Source: an uncultured Bacteroidales bacterium (GTDB lineage Bacteria; Bacteroidota; Bacteroidia; Bacteroidales; Paludibacteraceae). Taken from it: a stretch of DNA of 6,840 bases. Position numbers and translations under genes: made by a program. Below the pieces are notes generated by a model, which was not told the origin of the DNA, did no database searches, and worked only from the letters and a program-made list of their open reading frames with translations. Below, one piece after another: positions 6,189 to 6,840 of this stretch. Each line of letters begins with the position of its first letter. The first letter of the stretch is position 1. The stretch lies in the NCBI GenBank assembly GCA_937885465.1, contig CAKZZM010000033.1, positions 1 to 6,840 of the forward strand. Direction: 5' to 3'.

Positions 6189-6204
6189 TTAAGTTTAAGG
6201 GTTA

Positions 6205-6603
6205 TTATTCTGTTTCTTTTGTTTCGGCATCGCCATTTGCAGAAGTTTCGGGGGTATTGACTTCATCTTCCGCGTTATCTCGCTTTTTCTTGATGGATTC
6301 ATAAAATCTCTTTGACCCCTCTAATATACCGCCCTCAATAGCAGCAAAGCGGCAATAGGTCTTTTTGTTGATTATTCCCACTGCATACCATTCGTTTACG
6401 AGGACATCTACTTCTGCGAATTTCTCACAAGATGCTCTCATAAACGCCACTTTGTCATTGTAATTGTTTGCCCCCTCCAAGTAGCAAAGTCGGTAATTGA
6501 CGAGTGCAGAACGGAGTGCATCGTTCATTGGCACACCATACATCGGCACTTGACGTGCGTTCATGTTCTGCAAGATACCTTTGATAGCCTCACGGAAGTC
6601 CAT
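6205..6603 (-). CDS. avd: Avd-like DGR accessory protein (four-helix bundle)
   Basis: From the ATG at 6603 this is 132 aa. It is predicted all-helical: MDFREAIKGILQNM, NDALRSALVNYRLCYLEGANN, NDKVAFMRASCEKFAEVDVLVNEWYAV, and KTYCRFAAIEGGILEGSKRFYESIKKK, then an acidic, low-complexity tail. Four helices, basic patches, size and position directly before the template repeat fit Avd, the pentameric partner that binds the reverse transcriptase and template RNA. The central 'NYR..YLEGANN' and 'G.I.KKTY' pattern resembles DGR four-helix proteins. The frame stays open for 31 codons upstream to a TAG at 6697-6699, and those residues (KPFEDTLLYKQT) look like the missing beginning of helix 1, yet no ATG or GTG lies there. 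ATT at 6684 or CTG at about 6621 are the only, weak, alternatives. Name given by role and context rather than by a search. Confidence 0.75.
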   Translation of the reverse strand: MDFREAIKGILQNMNARQVPMYGVPMNDALRSALVNYRLCYLEGANNYNDKVAFMRASCEKFAEVDVLVNEWYAVGIINKKTYCRFAAIEGGILEGSKRFYESIKKKRDNAEDEVNTPETSANGDAETKETE

Positions 6604-6652
6604 AGTCTGCTTATACAGCAGTGTGTCCTCAAAGGGCTTTTCTTTACGGATT

Positions 6653-6670
6653 TTCGGCTTTTCTGCCGAA
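6653..6670. repeat. Short hairpin upstream of avd
   Basis: TTCGGC and GCCGAA flank a six-base loop, a perfect 6-bp stem. No T-run follows on either strand, so it is not a typical terminator. It sits about 50 bases upstream of the avd ATG, inside the open extension of the avd frame. Confidence 0.35.
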
Positions 6671-6676
6671 GTAAAA

Positions 6677-6796
6677 TCAAAAATGTTCTTGTGCCACTAT
6701 AACAGTCAGGCTCAAAAAATTGCCCCCGTAGACGATGGCTTTGCCGGCTTTGCCCGACCCGGAATTTACTACGACTTCTAATAATTTTTCAAGCAA
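6677..6796 (-). CDS. Doubtful small ORF between tRNA and avd
   Basis: A TTG start gives 39 residues beginning MLEKLLEVVVNSGSGKAGK and ending IVAQEHF. I do not recognise it. It fills much of the roughly 200 bases between the tRNA and avd, on the same strand, and ends 73 bases before the avd ATG in a different frame. The GSGKAGK string resembles a P-loop by pattern, but lacks the following Ser/Thr and the rest of an ATPase fold, so it is probably chance. It has no Shine-Dalgarno site and starts seven bases after the tRNA. It might also be a remnant of a longer gene. Confidence 0.2.
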   Translation of the reverse strand: MLEKLLEVVVNSGSGKAGKAIVYGGNFLSLTVIVAQEHF

Positions 6797-6802
6797 AAAA
6801 AA

Positions 6803-6840
6803 TGACTCCGATGCGATTCGAACGCACGACCTTCCGCTTA
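6803..6840 (-). tRNA. 3' part of a tRNA (anticodon ends in U, perhaps Arg-UCU), cut by the window edge
   Basis: The - strand shows half an anticodon loop (UAA), the stem GCGGA, variable loop AGGUC, a T-arm GUGCG-UUCGAAU-CGCAU with all five pairs, acceptor CGGAGUC and discriminator A. The last base in view is position 36 (U), so the codon begins with A. The loop ending U-A-A and the GCGGA stem are consistent with tRNA-Arg(UCU), but Lys, Met, Ile or Thr are not excluded. CCA is not encoded; eight Ts follow at once and may end transcription. Confidence 0.88.

Larger units (their letters stand above)
5842..6204 (-). other. Non-coding block of the DGR between avd and the reverse transcriptase
   Basis: These 363 bases contain no credible protein gene. 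In - strand order they hold: the 5' arm of a long inverted repeat, a structured leader of about 125 bases, the template repeat, a short post-template spacer, and the 3' arm just before the reverse transcriptase start. The 73-codon reading frame at 5825-6046 is the template repeat read as protein, continuing into spacer and into the start of the reverse transcriptase gene. Confidence 0.9.

Noticed and set aside
6677..6796. Walker A-like string GSGKAGK
   Set aside because: No Ser/Thr after the Lys and only 39 residues in total; no ATPase fold is possible.
1..6840. CRISPR array or insertion sequence
   Set aside because: No regularly spaced repeats and no transposase or terminal inverted repeats were seen.

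Overview
The window looks like part of a temperate phage or phage-like integrative element from a Bacteroidota host, probably Bacteroidales. The integrase has the Bacteroidales form. The tRNA at the right edge does not encode its CCA end. Clear Shine-Dalgarno sites are rare. The template repeat has the 'YWSSSE...YVRAFR' form seen in Bacteroidales diversity-generating retroelements (DGRs). Host and element type are inferred from gene content; no taxonomic search was run.

Layout. A tyrosine recombinase runs on the + strand at the left (1-1119); its reading frame is open to the window edge, so its 5' end is missing. Almost everything else is on the - strand and converges on it. In transcription order, right to left: the 3' part of a tRNA (6803-6840); about 200 nt with at most one doubtful 39-codon ORF; an Avd-like four-helix accessory protein (6205-6603); a non-coding block holding the DGR template repeat (about 5895-6046); the DGR reverse transcriptase (4558-5841); a lipoprotein with a C-terminal membrane segment, best read as a unimolecular spanin (4041-4661); an HEIEH metallopeptidase-like protein (3568-3984); a two-domain glycosyltransferase (2339-3571); a Stealth-like sugar-phosphate/glycosyl transferase (1600-2337); and a VRR-NUC endonuclease (1196-1603). 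The last four genes are tightly packed: two ATGA overlaps, one 1-nt junction, and a strong Shine-Dalgarno site before the metallopeptidase. A hairpin plus U-rich tract follows the VRR-NUC gene.

How it fits together. Avd, template RNA and reverse transcriptase form the mutagenic core of a DGR. This core copies the template with adenine-specific errors and moves the cDNA into a variable repeat in a target gene. No variable repeat is visible here, so the target, probably a C-type-lectin-fold receptor-binding or adhesin protein, lies outside the window, most likely to the right. Downstream are lysis-type and surface-glycan-modifying genes. The element may thus diversify a binding protein while also altering the host surface; this link is inference.

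The most notable new structural observation is a perfect 15-bp inverted repeat (5853-5867 and 6174-6188). It brackets the whole template RNA, exactly between the avd stop and the reverse transcriptase start, and could close a roughly 336-nt RNA domain. The large 'ORF' of 73 codons across the template repeat is not a gene.
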